This document shows positions 26,486 to 34,531 of a stretch of DNA of 64,000 nucleotides, piece by piece. Within the stretch, counting starts at the first letter, position 1; each line of letters opens with the position of its first letter. Source of the DNA: Rhizobium mesoamericanum STM3625 (GTDB lineage Bacteria > Pseudomonadota > Alphaproteobacteria > Rhizobiales > Rhizobiaceae); contig NZ_HF536772.1 of assembly GCF_000312665.1 (NCBI RefSeq), positions 3,470,493 through 3,534,492 on the forward strand, in the 5' to 3' direction. The notes under the pieces were generated by a model, which did not search any database, was not told the origin of the DNA, and was given only the letters and a program-made list of their open reading frames with translations. The position numbers were made by a program, and so were the translations under genes.

Positions 26486-26598
26486 CGCCGTTTGCCGAAT
26501 TATAAATCGTCTCTTGGCGATATATGGATTGGCAATTATCGATATGCAAGTCACGACGGCGTGAACGGCACAATTTTTGACATGGCTAAATTTTGAGC

Positions 26599-26715
26599 AA
26601 AAAAAGAGGGCCTCCGAAGGATCGGGGCCCTTTAAAGGTGTGAAGGTCAATAAACCTCCAGAGGGGAACAGCCAATGCGGTGGCACTGGGAGAGAAGCCA
26701 CGAAATGCATCAGCT
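26599..26715 (-). ncRNA. abcR: AbcR-family (alpha-r15) sRNA, copy 1
   Basis: A small RNA of about 117 bases read leftwards. Its 3' end is an intrinsic terminator (26598-26632: GGGCCCCGA / TCGGAGGCCC stem, then seven T). The two single-stranded anti-SD patches typical of AbcR are present: TCTCCCA (minus strand of 26687-26693) and GTTCCCCTC (26661-26669). AbcR RNAs act with Hfq to silence mRNAs of ABC-transporter binding proteins. It is a tandem paralogue of the second copy about 235 bases to the right, the known arrangement between an ArsR-like gene and lsrB/vtlR in rhizobia. Confidence 0.88.
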
Positions 26716-26721
26716 GAGTGG

Positions 26722-26750
26722 GATATGATGCTTTGAGAGGCAGATTTCAA
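26722..26750 (-). promoter_or_regulatory. Promoter of AbcR copy 1
   Basis: Minus strand TTGAAA (26745-26750), 17-base spacer, CATATC (26722-26727). The start is expected near 26715. The -10 word is identical in the other copy. Confidence 0.7.
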
Positions 26751-26833
26751 TGCATGTTTCCGCATGCCTGCTATGCGCTGCACAATTTTCTGCTGCAATG
26801 CGAAAAAATCGGGCAAGAAGGGAGTGCTTGGGC

Positions 26834-26948
26834 AAAAAAAGAGGGCCGCCGAAAAATCGGGGCCCTTATAGGTGTGAAGGTCAAAACCTCCAGAGGGGAA
26901 CAGCTAATGCGGTGGAACTGGGAGGAAAAGCCACCGTGTGCATCAGCT
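26834..26948 (-). ncRNA. abcR: AbcR-family (alpha-r15) sRNA, copy 2
   Basis: A small RNA of about 115 bases, strongly similar to copy 1. Terminator: GGGCCCCGA / TCGGCGGCCC (26841-26865) followed by seven T. Anti-SD patches: CCTCCCA (minus strand of 26919-26925) and GTTCCCCTC (26893-26901). It differs from copy 1 at scattered positions, mostly outside the terminator and the second patch. In S. meliloti and Agrobacterium the two RNAs are differently expressed and only partly redundant; which copy corresponds to AbcR1 I cannot decide. Confidence 0.88.
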
Positions 26949-26954
26949 GTAAGC

Positions 26955-26983
26955 GATATGGTGTTTTAATGAGCAAACGGCAA
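26955..26983 (-). promoter_or_regulatory. Promoter of AbcR copy 2
   Basis: Minus strand TTGCCG (26978-26983), 17-base spacer, CATATC (26955-26960), start near 26948. The -35 is weaker than in copy 1, which fits activator dependence; VtlR/LsrB-type proteins are known to activate abcR genes in Agrobacterium and Brucella. That link is inference here. Confidence 0.6.
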
Positions 26984-27044
26984 CCCCATTTTATGCATGC
27001 CAGACATGCATACATTGCAAAGCTTGTATTTCTGAACTGGACAA

Positions 27045-27941
27045 CTAAAAGTTCCAGTTGCGCGCCTTGCTGACAATGAAGTCGCGGAAGGCCTTAAGCT
27101 TGGCGGCATTCTTCATTTCGTCGGGGTAGCAGAAATAGGTGTCAAACGACGGGACGTCCGCGTTGATCGGCAGCTGGATGAGGCCAGGGTCGCGTCCGAC
27201 AATATAGTCGGGCATGCAAGCGATGCCCATGCCCAGCAGGCAGGCGCGCTTGATCGAGGTCTGGCTGTTGATCTGCAGGTGCGGGATGCGCTTGTTATCG
27301 GACGAGCGCCCAGCGACCTCGAGCCAGTTGACGTCAAGCAGGTAGCTCGGTGCTGGTTCGCCGAATGTGATGATGCGATGATTGTCGAGGTCTTCGACCG
27401 TCTGTGGCTCGCCATGGCGATTGATGTAGGAGGGTGCGGCATAGACGTGCATGTGAACGGTGAACAGCTTGCGCTGGATCAGATCGGACTGCACCGGCTG
27501 GCGCAAGCGGATTGCGCAATCCGCGTAACGCATGTTGACGTCCACCTCCTCGTTGTCGAGGATCAACTGGATCTGGACATCCGGATAGAGTTGCATGAAT
27601 TCCTGGATCTTGTCCGTCAGCCAGCCTTGGCCAAGGCCTACCGTCGTGGTAACACGCAGCTTTCCGGTCGGCGTCTCCGTCGTCTCGGTCAGCTGCATCT
27701 TCACCGTTTCGAGCTTCAGCAAAACGTCGTGAGCGGTGCGATAAAGCAGCTCCCCCTGTTCCGTCAGGATCAGGCCGCGCGCATGGCGATGGAAAAGCTT
27801 GGTGCCGACATCCTGCTCGAGCGCACTGACCTGGCGGCTGATCGCGGACTGGGACAGATGCAGTTTATCCGCCGCATGGGTAAACGAACCCGCTTCGGCA
27901 GCTGCGTGAAAGATACGCAGCTTGTCCCAATCCAGTGGCAT
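27045..27941 (-). CDS. lsrB: LysR regulator LsrB/VtlR
   Basis: A 298-residue LysR protein: HTH WDKLRIFHAAAEAGSFTHAA and LHLSQSAISRQVSALEQDV, effector domain from about 95. Identification rests on position (abcR pair on one side, trxB on the other) and sequence type. S. meliloti LsrB controls redox, LPS and symbiosis genes and senses oxidation through cysteines; Cys142, Cys234 and Cys271 here match reported positions at a constant offset of four (from memory), whereas a fourth reported Cys is not conserved. ATG 27941 is chosen with GGTGGGGG as SD; ATG 27956 is an alternative. Confidence 0.88.
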   Translation of the reverse strand: MPLDWDKLRIFHAAAEAGSFTHAADKLHLSQSAISRQVSALEQDVGTKLFHRHARGLILTEQGELLYRTAHDVLLKLETVKMQLTETTETPTGKLRVTTTVGLGQGWLTDKIQEFMQLYPDVQIQLILDNEEVDVNMRYADCAIRLRQPVQSDLIQRKLFTVHMHVYAAPSYINRHGEPQTVEDLDNHRIITFGEPAPSYLLDVNWLEVAGRSSDNKRIPHLQINSQTSIKRACLLGMGIACMPDYIVGRDPGLIQLPINADVPSFDTYFCYPDEMKNAAKLKAFRDFIVSKARNWNF

Positions 27942-27964
27942 TCCCCCACCCCTCATAGCCGATC

Positions 27965-28939
27965 CTACTCCGCGGCCACGGCGACAGGCATATGGCCCGT
28001 CAGATATCGTTCGGCTTCGAGAGCTGCCATGCATCCCATACCGGCGGCGGTGATCGCCTGGCGGAACGTATCGTCGGTCACGTCACCTGCGGCATAAACA
28101 CCCTCGAGGCTGGTGGCCGTCGAATTCGGTGCGGTCCAGAGATAGCCATTGTCCTTCAGCTTCAGCTTGCCCTTGAAAAGCTCGGTTGCCGGAGCGTGCC
28201 CGATTGCAACAAAAACGCCGTGGACAGCGACCTCGGTGATTGCGCCGGTCCGCGTATCACGCAGGCGAGCGCCGGTGACGGACGGCGGCATCGGCGGCTT
28301 GGCTGGCGTGCCGATGATTTCGGCGACCTCGGTGTTCCAGAGCACTTTGATGTTTTCCTTCGAGAACAGGCGCTCCTGCAGGATTTTTTCCGAACGAAAG
28401 CTGTCGCGGCGGTGGACGACCGTCACCGACTTCGCGATGTTCGAGAGGTAGAGCGCTTCCTCGACGGCGCTGTTGCCGCCGCCGACGACGATCACGTCCT
28501 TGTTCCGGTAGAAGAAGCCGTCGCAGGTTGCGCAAGCCGAGACGCCGAAGCCCTGGAAGTGCTGCTCGCTCTCGATACCGAGCCACTTCGCCTTGGCGCC
28601 GGTTGCGATGATCAGTGTATCGGCCGTCCAGACCTGGCCGCTATCCGTGCGGGCCACGAACGGCCGCTGGTTCATCTCGACTTCGGTGACGATGTCATTG
28701 ACGATCTCCGCGCCGACATGTTTTGCCTGCTGCAGCATCTGATCCATCAGCCATGGTCCCTGTATGGGGTCGGCAAAACCCGGATAATTCTCCACGTCGG
28801 TGGTGATCATCAGCTGTCCGCCTTGCTCCATGCCGGCGATCAGAACTGGCTTCAGCATTGCACGGGCTGCATAGACGGCAGCCGTGTAACCGGCGGGGCC
28901 GGAGCCGATAATGAGCACCTTGGTATGGCGGGCGGACAT
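27965..28939 (-). CDS. trxB: Thioredoxin reductase
   Basis: A 324-residue flavoprotein that reduces thioredoxin with NADPH. FAD loop LIIGSGPAGYTAAVYAARA (9-27), redox-active pair Cys136-Ala-Thr-Cys139 in SACATCDGFFYR, NADPH loop VIVVGGGNSAVEEALYL and the second FAD motif VYAAGDVTDDTFRQAITAAG are all present. It ends 23 bases before the lsrB start, so lsrB is likely co-transcribed with trxB, linking the redox regulator to a redox enzyme. Divergent from lrp. Confidence 0.96.
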   Translation of the reverse strand: MSARHTKVLIIGSGPAGYTAAVYAARAMLKPVLIAGMEQGGQLMITTDVENYPGFADPIQGPWLMDQMLQQAKHVGAEIVNDIVTEVEMNQRPFVARTDSGQVWTADTLIIATGAKAKWLGIESEQHFQGFGVSACATCDGFFYRNKDVIVVGGGNSAVEEALYLSNIAKSVTVVHRRDSFRSEKILQERLFSKENIKVLWNTEVAEIIGTPAKPPMPPSVTGARLRDTRTGAITEVAVHGVFVAIGHAPATELFKGKLKLKDNGYLWTAPNSTATSLEGVYAAGDVTDDTFRQAITAAGMGCMAALEAERYLTGHMPVAVAAE

Positions 28940-29173
28940 GGTAATTCCTTTCGACTGTCAGGAGAGCGGCGGCTAAGAGGCGAATGAGGCCGTTTCGCGA
29001 TCCATTCGCCATTTATGAACGTCCAGTGCTTTTATTCAAGGGCAGCCTTGCGTTACCAACAAGGCTTTCTCCGGCACGCTGTGCAACAATCCATCGCCGG
29101 GTTGAAACTTTCTTGCGAATTCCGTCGCTTTATATAGAAGCTGGCAATCACGAATTAAAGGAAGGGCAGGATT

Positions 29174-29641
29174 GTGCTTCGCGCCGAACTTGACGCCATC
29201 GATATAAAGATATTGCGTGAGCTGCAGGCTGACGGTCGCATGACCAATGTCGAGCTTGCCGACCGCGTCGGCATTTCGGCTCCGCCTTGCCTTCGCCGCG
29301 TGCGAAAGCTCGAAGAGACCGGCGTCATCGAAGGCTATCACGCAATGCTCAACAGCCCGAAGCTCGGCTTCGATCTTGTCGCCTTTTGCATGGTTGGCCT
29401 CAAGCATCAGTCGGAAGCCAATCTCAAGGCCTTCGCCGCCGCGACCGCGCAGTGGCCCCTGGTGCGGCAGGCCTGGATGGTATCTGGAGACAGCGACTTC
29501 CTTCTGCACTGTGTTGCGGAGAACCTGACGAGGTTCCAGGATTTCGTTATCGAGGTGCTGACGGCCAATGAACACGTCGATACCGTGCGCACGATGCTGA
29601 CGATCCGGCAGGTCAAGCGCGTCGGGTTGGTCGAGGTCTGA
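29174..29641 (+). CDS. lrp: Lrp/AsnC-family regulator, GTG start
   Basis: A 155-residue protein: HTH DAIDIKILRELQADGRMTNV and VGISAPPCLRRVRKLEETGV, then the RAM/AsnC effector domain with GDSDFLLHC. GTG 29174 has AAGGAAGGG upstream and an ATG is not available. Lrp-type proteins respond to amino acids. It lies divergent from trxB and about 100 bases before the lps genes, the order known from S. meliloti. Confidence 0.9.
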   Translation: MLRAELDAIDIKILRELQADGRMTNVELADRVGISAPPCLRRVRKLEETGVIEGYHAMLNSPKLGFDLVAFCMVGLKHQSEANLKAFAAATAQWPLVRQAWMVSGDSDFLLHCVAENLTRFQDFVIEVLTANEHVDTVRTMLTIRQVKRVGLVEV

Positions 29642-29742
29642 GCGGCAAAGGAGCTGAAAGCGAGGCTCTATGAATGGAACTGCTTATGCCTTAAGGAAGG
29701 CGCTTTGCTAGCCGTTGGTGGCGAAGACACGAAGATCATTCT

Positions 29743-30552
29743 ATGAGCAAACTGCCCATATCCGCGTTCATCATTTGCCTGAACGAAGAGGCATATCTGG
29801 GCAATTGCATCGAAAGTCTCGATAAGTGTGCGGAAATCATCGTCGTCGATTCCGGTTCGACGGACGGCACGGTCGCTCTCCTGCAATCCTATATCGACAA
29901 GGGATGGCCGATCCGGCTGTTTCACGAGGCTTGGCGCGGCTATGCGGGGCAGAAGCAATTCGCACTCGACCAGTGCACCCAGCCCTGGTGCCTGAATATC
30001 GATTCCGACGAGCGGCTCGATGCGCCACTGCGAAAGCTCTTGCCCGCACTGGTTGCCGCTGCCGATAACATTGTGGGGTGGCGTGTGGCGCGTCGTCCCT
30101 ATCTCGTCGGTTATGGCTACACCCCCGAACATGTGCACGAACGACGGAATTTGCGGCTAATCCGCAAGGGCCGCGGTGCATATGATCTGACGCAAACTGT
30201 TCATGAAGGCATCGTGCCAACGGGACGGATCAAGGATGCGAAGACCGGCAGCCTTCTTCACTACCGGCCGCTGATCATCGATGAGCAGATCCTGAAGGAA
30301 AACAAGTACTCGACCTTAAAGGCCGATCAGCATTTTGCCTTGGGCGAGGGGACGACTTTCCTGAGGCTGATTTTCAGCCCGCCGCTTTATTTCCTCCGCT
30401 TGTATTTCCATAACGGCCTATGGCGCTGCGGAGCGTCGGGCTTTATCGAGGCGATGACAGGGGCTGTTTATGCTTTCCTTACGCAAGCCAAGCTCTATCA
30501 ACGTCGGACCACGCAGCGGCACCCGAACTTTGATGACGCAGGAAAGCGCTGA
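29743..30552 (+). CDS. lpsC: LPS core glycosyltransferase, family 2
   Basis: A 269-residue GT2 enzyme of the WaaE/LpsC type. SAFIICLNEEAYLGNCIESL is the nucleotide-sugar entry, IIVVDSGSTDGTVALL holds the DSGSTDGT loop, and LNIDSDERLD is the DXD-like metal site (Asp-Ser-Asp). A C-terminal hydrophobic segment suggests membrane attachment. By position it corresponds to lpsC, first gene of the lpsC-lpsD-lpsE set that decorates the LPS core. The gap to lpsD is 12 bases. Confidence 0.88.
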   Translation: MSKLPISAFIICLNEEAYLGNCIESLDKCAEIIVVDSGSTDGTVALLQSYIDKGWPIRLFHEAWRGYAGQKQFALDQCTQPWCLNIDSDERLDAPLRKLLPALVAAADNIVGWRVARRPYLVGYGYTPEHVHERRNLRLIRKGRGAYDLTQTVHEGIVPTGRIKDAKTGSLLHYRPLIIDEQILKENKYSTLKADQHFALGEGTTFLRLIFSPPLYFLRLYFHNGLWRCGASGFIEAMTGAVYAFLTQAKLYQRRTTQRHPNFDDAGKR

Positions 30553-30564
30553 GGTTCAATCGCG

Positions 30565-31596
30565 ATGAAAGTGATGCATATCCATTTCGGCAAGGACGGC
30601 GGAGCGGAGCGCTTTTTTGTCAACCTCGTCAATGCGCTGCATGACCGCGGTATCGAGCAGCGCGCGCTCATTCGGCCCGATCGCAGCTGGCGTCAGGACA
30701 TAGAAAAGTGCGGCGAGGTCTATGAGGGTGTGTTCCGACGCATTTCGCTGTCCCGCTTCATCTTGTCGGCGCGGATGCGCGGCATACTGAACGATTTTCA
30801 GCCCGACGTGATCATGTCCTGGCAGTTGCGTGCCAGTCGCTTTATGCCGCGATACAAGAACGCCCGACGCATTTCCCGGCTCGGAGACTACCCGGAACAC
30901 CTCGGCTACTATCGCAATTCCGAAACGCTCGTCTGTATCACGCCCGACATTGCCAAACGTGTCCGGGAACTTGGCTGGACGCGTGGGGTCGAGGTGATCG
31001 CCAACTTTACGCGCTCGGCTCCAAGCAAGCCAATCGTCAGGGAAACGCTCCAGACGCCCGCAAATGCGTTCGTTGTGATCGGCATGGGGCGTTTCGTAAA
31101 GCGGAAGGGCTTCGATGTCCTGATCAAGGCGATGGCGCGAACTCAGGGCGCGTACCTATGGTTGCTGGGCGACGGGCCTGAGCGCGAGAACCTTGAAAAA
31201 CTCACCGACGAACTCGGCTTGCGAGAGCGTGTTCGGTTTGCGGGATGGCGGACCAATGCTTACGCGTATCTCGCGTCGGCCGATGTCTTCACCGTAACCT
31301 CGCTTCACGAGCCACTCGGCAATGTGTGCCTTGAAGGGTGGGGTGCCGGCAAGCCCACGATCGGCTCCCGCGCCGAGGGGCCGAGCTGGGTGATGACAGA
31401 CGGCAAGGACGCGTTGATGGTCGATTGCGGCGATGTCGACGGGCTTGCGATTGCGATCGCACGCGTTCGCGATGAACCGGACCTGCGCACCGCATTGATC
31501 GAGGGCGGTCAGGAGACACTTAGGAACCGATTTTCCGAGGAGGCGATCACGCAGGCCTATATCCGCCTGTTCCAGAGGGGGACGAGCGCGCCGTGA
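30565..31596 (+). CDS. lpsD: LPS core glycosyltransferase, family 4
   Basis: A 343-residue GT4 enzyme. N-terminus VMHIHFGKDGGAERFFVNLV has the GGAE acceptor/donor loop; IGMGRFVKRKGFDVLIKAMA opens the second Rossmann domain; the EX7E-like motif is in SLHEPLGNVCLEGWGAGKP. It is a clear paralogue of the next gene: both share HFGKDGG-ERFF, SRLGDYP and GWTRGVEVI-NFT. GTGA overlap (31593-31596) couples its stop to the lpsE start. Sugar and acceptor cannot be read. Confidence 0.88.
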   Translation: MKVMHIHFGKDGGAERFFVNLVNALHDRGIEQRALIRPDRSWRQDIEKCGEVYEGVFRRISLSRFILSARMRGILNDFQPDVIMSWQLRASRFMPRYKNARRISRLGDYPEHLGYYRNSETLVCITPDIAKRVRELGWTRGVEVIANFTRSAPSKPIVRETLQTPANAFVVIGMGRFVKRKGFDVLIKAMARTQGAYLWLLGDGPERENLEKLTDELGLRERVRFAGWRTNAYAYLASADVFTVTSLHEPLGNVCLEGWGAGKPTIGSRAEGPSWVMTDGKDALMVDCGDVDGLAIAIARVRDEPDLRTALIEGGQETLRNRFSEEAITQAYIRLFQRGTSAP

Positions 31597-32615
31597 GGGT
31601 GATGCATTTCCATTTCGGCAAGGATGGCGGGTCAGAACGGTTCTTCGTGCATCTTGTCAACGCCTTGGCACGACGTGATGTCGAGCAGAGCGCGATCATC
31701 CGACCGAACCGGATCTGGCGCAAGGATATGCCAGCCTCGGTCAGGATCGCGGAAAGCAACTTTCGCAATCTTTCGCTGGATCGGATCCTGCTGCCTTTCA
31801 AAGTCGCCCTCGACGCGCGACGGCTTCGACCCGACGCGATCATGGCCTGGGCGCCGCGCGCCAGCGAATTGATGCCGAACTACAAAGGATGCATCAAGAT
31901 CTCCAGGCTCGGGGATTATCCGACCAATCTCAGCTATTTCAAAAACTCCGACATTCTCGTCTGCAACACTCCCGGTATAGCCGAGCATGTGCGCGAGATA
32001 GGCTGGACACGCGGTGTCGAAGTCATCTCGAACTTCACCAGTGCCGACAAGGCCGTTCCGGTCGACCGTGCAGCATTCGATACACCGGTAGATGCACCTG
32101 TTGTGATGTCTATGGGCCGTTTCGTGCCACGCAAGGAATTTGCGTTGCTGACCGCGGCAACAGCAAAGCTTCCGGGTGTCTATTTATGGCTTGCCGGCGA
32201 AGGCGAGGAATTGGAGAACGTCAAGAAGGTCGCGGCTGATCTTGGCATTGCGGACAGGGTGCGTTTTCTCGGCTGGCAGAAGGATGCACGGCCTTTCGTC
32301 GCAGCTGCCGATATATTCGTCATGCCATCAAACCACGAGCCGCTTGGCAATGTCATTCTTGAGGCATGGGCGCAGGGCAAGCCGGTCGTTTCCAGCCGTT
32401 CCGAAGGTCCTTCCTGGTTCATGCGCGATGGCGACAACGGGCTTTTGGTTGAAATCGGCGATACGGACGGCTTTTCGCAGGCCATAGAACGGCTGATCAA
32501 CGATCCGCTATTGGCTGCAAAGCTTGCTGCAGGCGGACGCGAGACACTGATGAGCCGGTTCTCCGAAGAGGCGGTTGCGAACGCCTATCTTGCGCTTTTC
32601 AAGCGCAAACCTTGA
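31593..32615 (+). CDS. lpsE: LPS core glycosyltransferase, family 4, GTG start
   Basis: A 340-residue GT4 enzyme starting at GTG 31593 inside the lpsD stop. It has VMHFHFGKDGGSERFFVHLV, MGRFVPRKEFALLTAATAKL and the motif SNHEPLGNVILEAWAQGKPV. It is the tandem paralogue of lpsD, about half identical by eye in the N-terminal part, so the pair arose by duplication and probably adds similar sugars in sequence. It converges with lpsB (10 bases between stops). Confidence 0.88.
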   Translation: MRVMHFHFGKDGGSERFFVHLVNALARRDVEQSAIIRPNRIWRKDMPASVRIAESNFRNLSLDRILLPFKVALDARRLRPDAIMAWAPRASELMPNYKGCIKISRLGDYPTNLSYFKNSDILVCNTPGIAEHVREIGWTRGVEVISNFTSADKAVPVDRAAFDTPVDAPVVMSMGRFVPRKEFALLTAATAKLPGVYLWLAGEGEELENVKKVAADLGIADRVRFLGWQKDARPFVAAADIFVMPSNHEPLGNVILEAWAQGKPVVSSRSEGPSWFMRDGDNGLLVEIGDTDGFSQAIERLINDPLLAAKLAAGGRETLMSRFSEEAVANAYLALFKRKP

Positions 32616-32624
32616 CGCCGTCAC

Positions 32625-33698
32625 TCAAAGCGACCGATAGACCGCAGCAAGCTTGCGCGCTTCCCCTTCGATGCTGAAGGCAGTCGCAGCATGGGCTCGT
32701 GCGCGCGCCGATGCTTGCTGCCGGCGACTGTCGTCGTCGATGAAGAGACAGGACGCTTGGACCATTGCATCGAGATGATCGCGCTGAACGACAATGCCGG
32801 TTTCGTCGGCGCCGGTCACCACCAGCTCCGGAAATGCGCCAACGTCAGTGGCGACGACAGGAACCGCCGTTGCCATCGCTTCAAGCGGCGTCAAACCAAA
32901 ACCTTCCCAGCGCTGTGGAGCGATGAAGAGGTCGAGCGTCCGGTACCAATCGTTGATATTGGTGTGTTCGCCGATAAAGAGAATGCGATCAGCCAGGCCG
33001 GCGGTAGCGACGCGTGACTTCAGTTCCTTCTCGAACTCGATATGCTGGGTCGTTGCGCGCCCCGCAATAATGGCGATCCAGTCCGGTCGCGCTGGCAGCA
33101 GGCGGATCATGCTGTCGACGAAAAGGTCCGTGCCCTTCTGATGGCGAATACGACCGAAGCAGCCGACGATCTTCTTCGTCGCGTCGAGACCAAGCAGCTG
33201 TTTGACTTTTGCCTTGTCGTCCGCCGGTGAGAAGCGGGCAGTGTCTATTCCGTGCAGGACAACGGTGTTCGGCACCTCGAGATAGTTGGCCGTTTTGCCG
33301 CTGGTTGCGATTACGGCGTCCATCTTCGAGATGAGCCACTTCGTCCAGCCGCTGTGGCGACGCTGTGAGGCCGAGGTGAAGACAATCTTCAGCGGCATGC
33401 GCAGGACATCGCGCATCGCGATGGCCGGCAGCATCTCAATGTTTCGGCGAGCGTGCCATACACGAAATCGCTTGCCTTGCGGAGCGCGCCAAAGCTTCGG
33501 CAAATCGCGAAAGCGAATGTGCGGCAGAGATGCCGGAAGTCCTGGTCCGAGAGCCGCGATTTTCTCGCCGAGTGCGCGCTGGATTGGGATCAGCTGAATG
33601 ATGGTCGAGGTGACGCCGGAGAGCCGTTTCTTGAAGTTCGGCGCAATGATTTCGACGTCACTGACATTGACGATAGCCGATTGGCCGCGACCGTCCAC
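32625..33698 (-). CDS. lpsB: LPS core mannosyl/glucosyl transferase LpsB
   Basis: A 357-residue GT4 enzyme: APNFKKRLSGVTSTIIQLIP at the start, HARRNIEMLPA, VLHGIDTARFSP, IVGCFGRIRHQKGTDLFVDS and the EX7E block APQRWEGFGLTPLEAMATAV. S. meliloti LpsB is a broad-specificity core transferase required for normal nodule invasion. No ATG exists near the conserved start; GTG 33698, eight bases past the greA stop, is taken and implies greA-lpsB coupling. The longest frame to 33758 would overlap greA. Confidence 0.9.
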   Translation of the reverse strand: MDGRGQSAIVNVSDVEIIAPNFKKRLSGVTSTIIQLIPIQRALGEKIAALGPGLPASLPHIRFRDLPKLWRAPQGKRFRVWHARRNIEMLPAIAMRDVLRMPLKIVFTSASQRRHSGWTKWLISKMDAVIATSGKTANYLEVPNTVVLHGIDTARFSPADDKAKVKQLLGLDATKKIVGCFGRIRHQKGTDLFVDSMIRLLPARPDWIAIIAGRATTQHIEFEKELKSRVATAGLADRILFIGEHTNINDWYRTLDLFIAPQRWEGFGLTPLEAMATAVPVVATDVGAFPELVVTGADETGIVVQRDHLDAMVQASCLFIDDDSRRQQASARARAHAATAFSIEGEARKLAAVYRSL

Positions 33699-33705
33699 GG
33701 ATCGA

Positions 33706-34182
33706 TCAGCCCCAGGAAATGGAAAGCACTTCGTAGGCCTTGGAGCCGCCAGGCGCATTGACCTCGATGGAGTCGCCGACTTCCTTGCCGATCAATGCAC
33801 GGGCGATCGGCGACGAGATCGAGATACGGCCGGCCTTGACGTCCGCTTCCTGGTCACCCACGATCTGATAGGTCTTTTCTTCCTCGGTGTCCTCGTCAAC
33901 GAGTTTCACCCTGGCGCCGAACTTGATCTTGTCGCCGGACATCTTCGAAAGGTCGATGACCTCGGCGCGCGCGGTCAGGTCCTCGAGCTCGCTGATCCGG
34001 CCTTCGTTATGGCTTTGGGCCTCCTTGGCCGCATGATATTCGGCGTTTTCCGAAAGGTCTCCATGGGCACGGGCTTCGGCGATTGCCTCGATAATCCGGG
34101 GACGCTCCTCCTGCTGACGCCAGCGCAGCTCTTCCTGCAGCTTGACGAAACCACCCTGCGTCATCGGTACCTTATCAACCAT
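33706..34182 (-). CDS. greA: Transcription elongation factor GreA
   Basis: A 158-residue protein, exactly the family length. The N-terminal coiled coil carries [20 protein letters not shown] with the two acidic tip residues in [14 protein letters not shown], and the C-terminal FKBP-like domain has [18 protein letters not shown]. GreA rescues backtracked RNA polymerase. ATG 34182 follows GAAGGA. It is the first gene of greA-lpsB, an arrangement reported in S. meliloti. Confidence 0.96.
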   Translation of the reverse strand: MVDKVPMTQGGFVKLQEELRWRQQEERPRIIEAIAEARAHGDLSENAEYHAAKEAQSHNEGRISELEDLTARAEVIDLSKMSGDKIKFGARVKLVDEDTEEEKTYQIVGDQEADVKAGRISISSPIARALIGKEVGDSIEVNAPGGSKAYEVLSISWG

Positions 34183-34531
34183 TTTTTTGTCCTTCACTCC
34201 CCGCATCCGCTTAGCTGCGGACACAAAAGAAAACAGGTCCCGAAGGGGAACTTCGGAACCGTGCAACAATCCTACTTACTCGGCTTATAGCAGATCGCCA
34301 CCGCTGATTTCCATAAAATTCGTATCGCTACTCGAAGGCGCGCGGTTTACGGCTGAAACCCCCGGCAATCCTGACTTCTTGGAACTGCAACACAGCGCAT
34401 AAGAGGATGGAAGTCCCTGAAGGTCGAGCATTAATGCCCGTGTTGGTTCTGGAATTGGCATCTTCGGGTTGAATTTGAAAGCTGATATGATCGTCACGGG
34501 CGATAGGGCATGGTTGGCGCAGGAGGGGAAG
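34183..34531. other. Divergent promoter region of greA and the alpha/beta hydrolase
   Basis: No gene. An imperfect inverted repeat (CCGCATCCGC / GCTGCGGACAC, 34199-34221) lies in the greA leader. No sigma-70 site stands out. Confidence 0.4.

Noticed and set aside
27030-27062. Inverted repeat at the 3' end of lsrB (AACTGGA / TCCAGTT) as terminator
   Set aside because: It overlaps the coding end and has no T-run on the minus strand.
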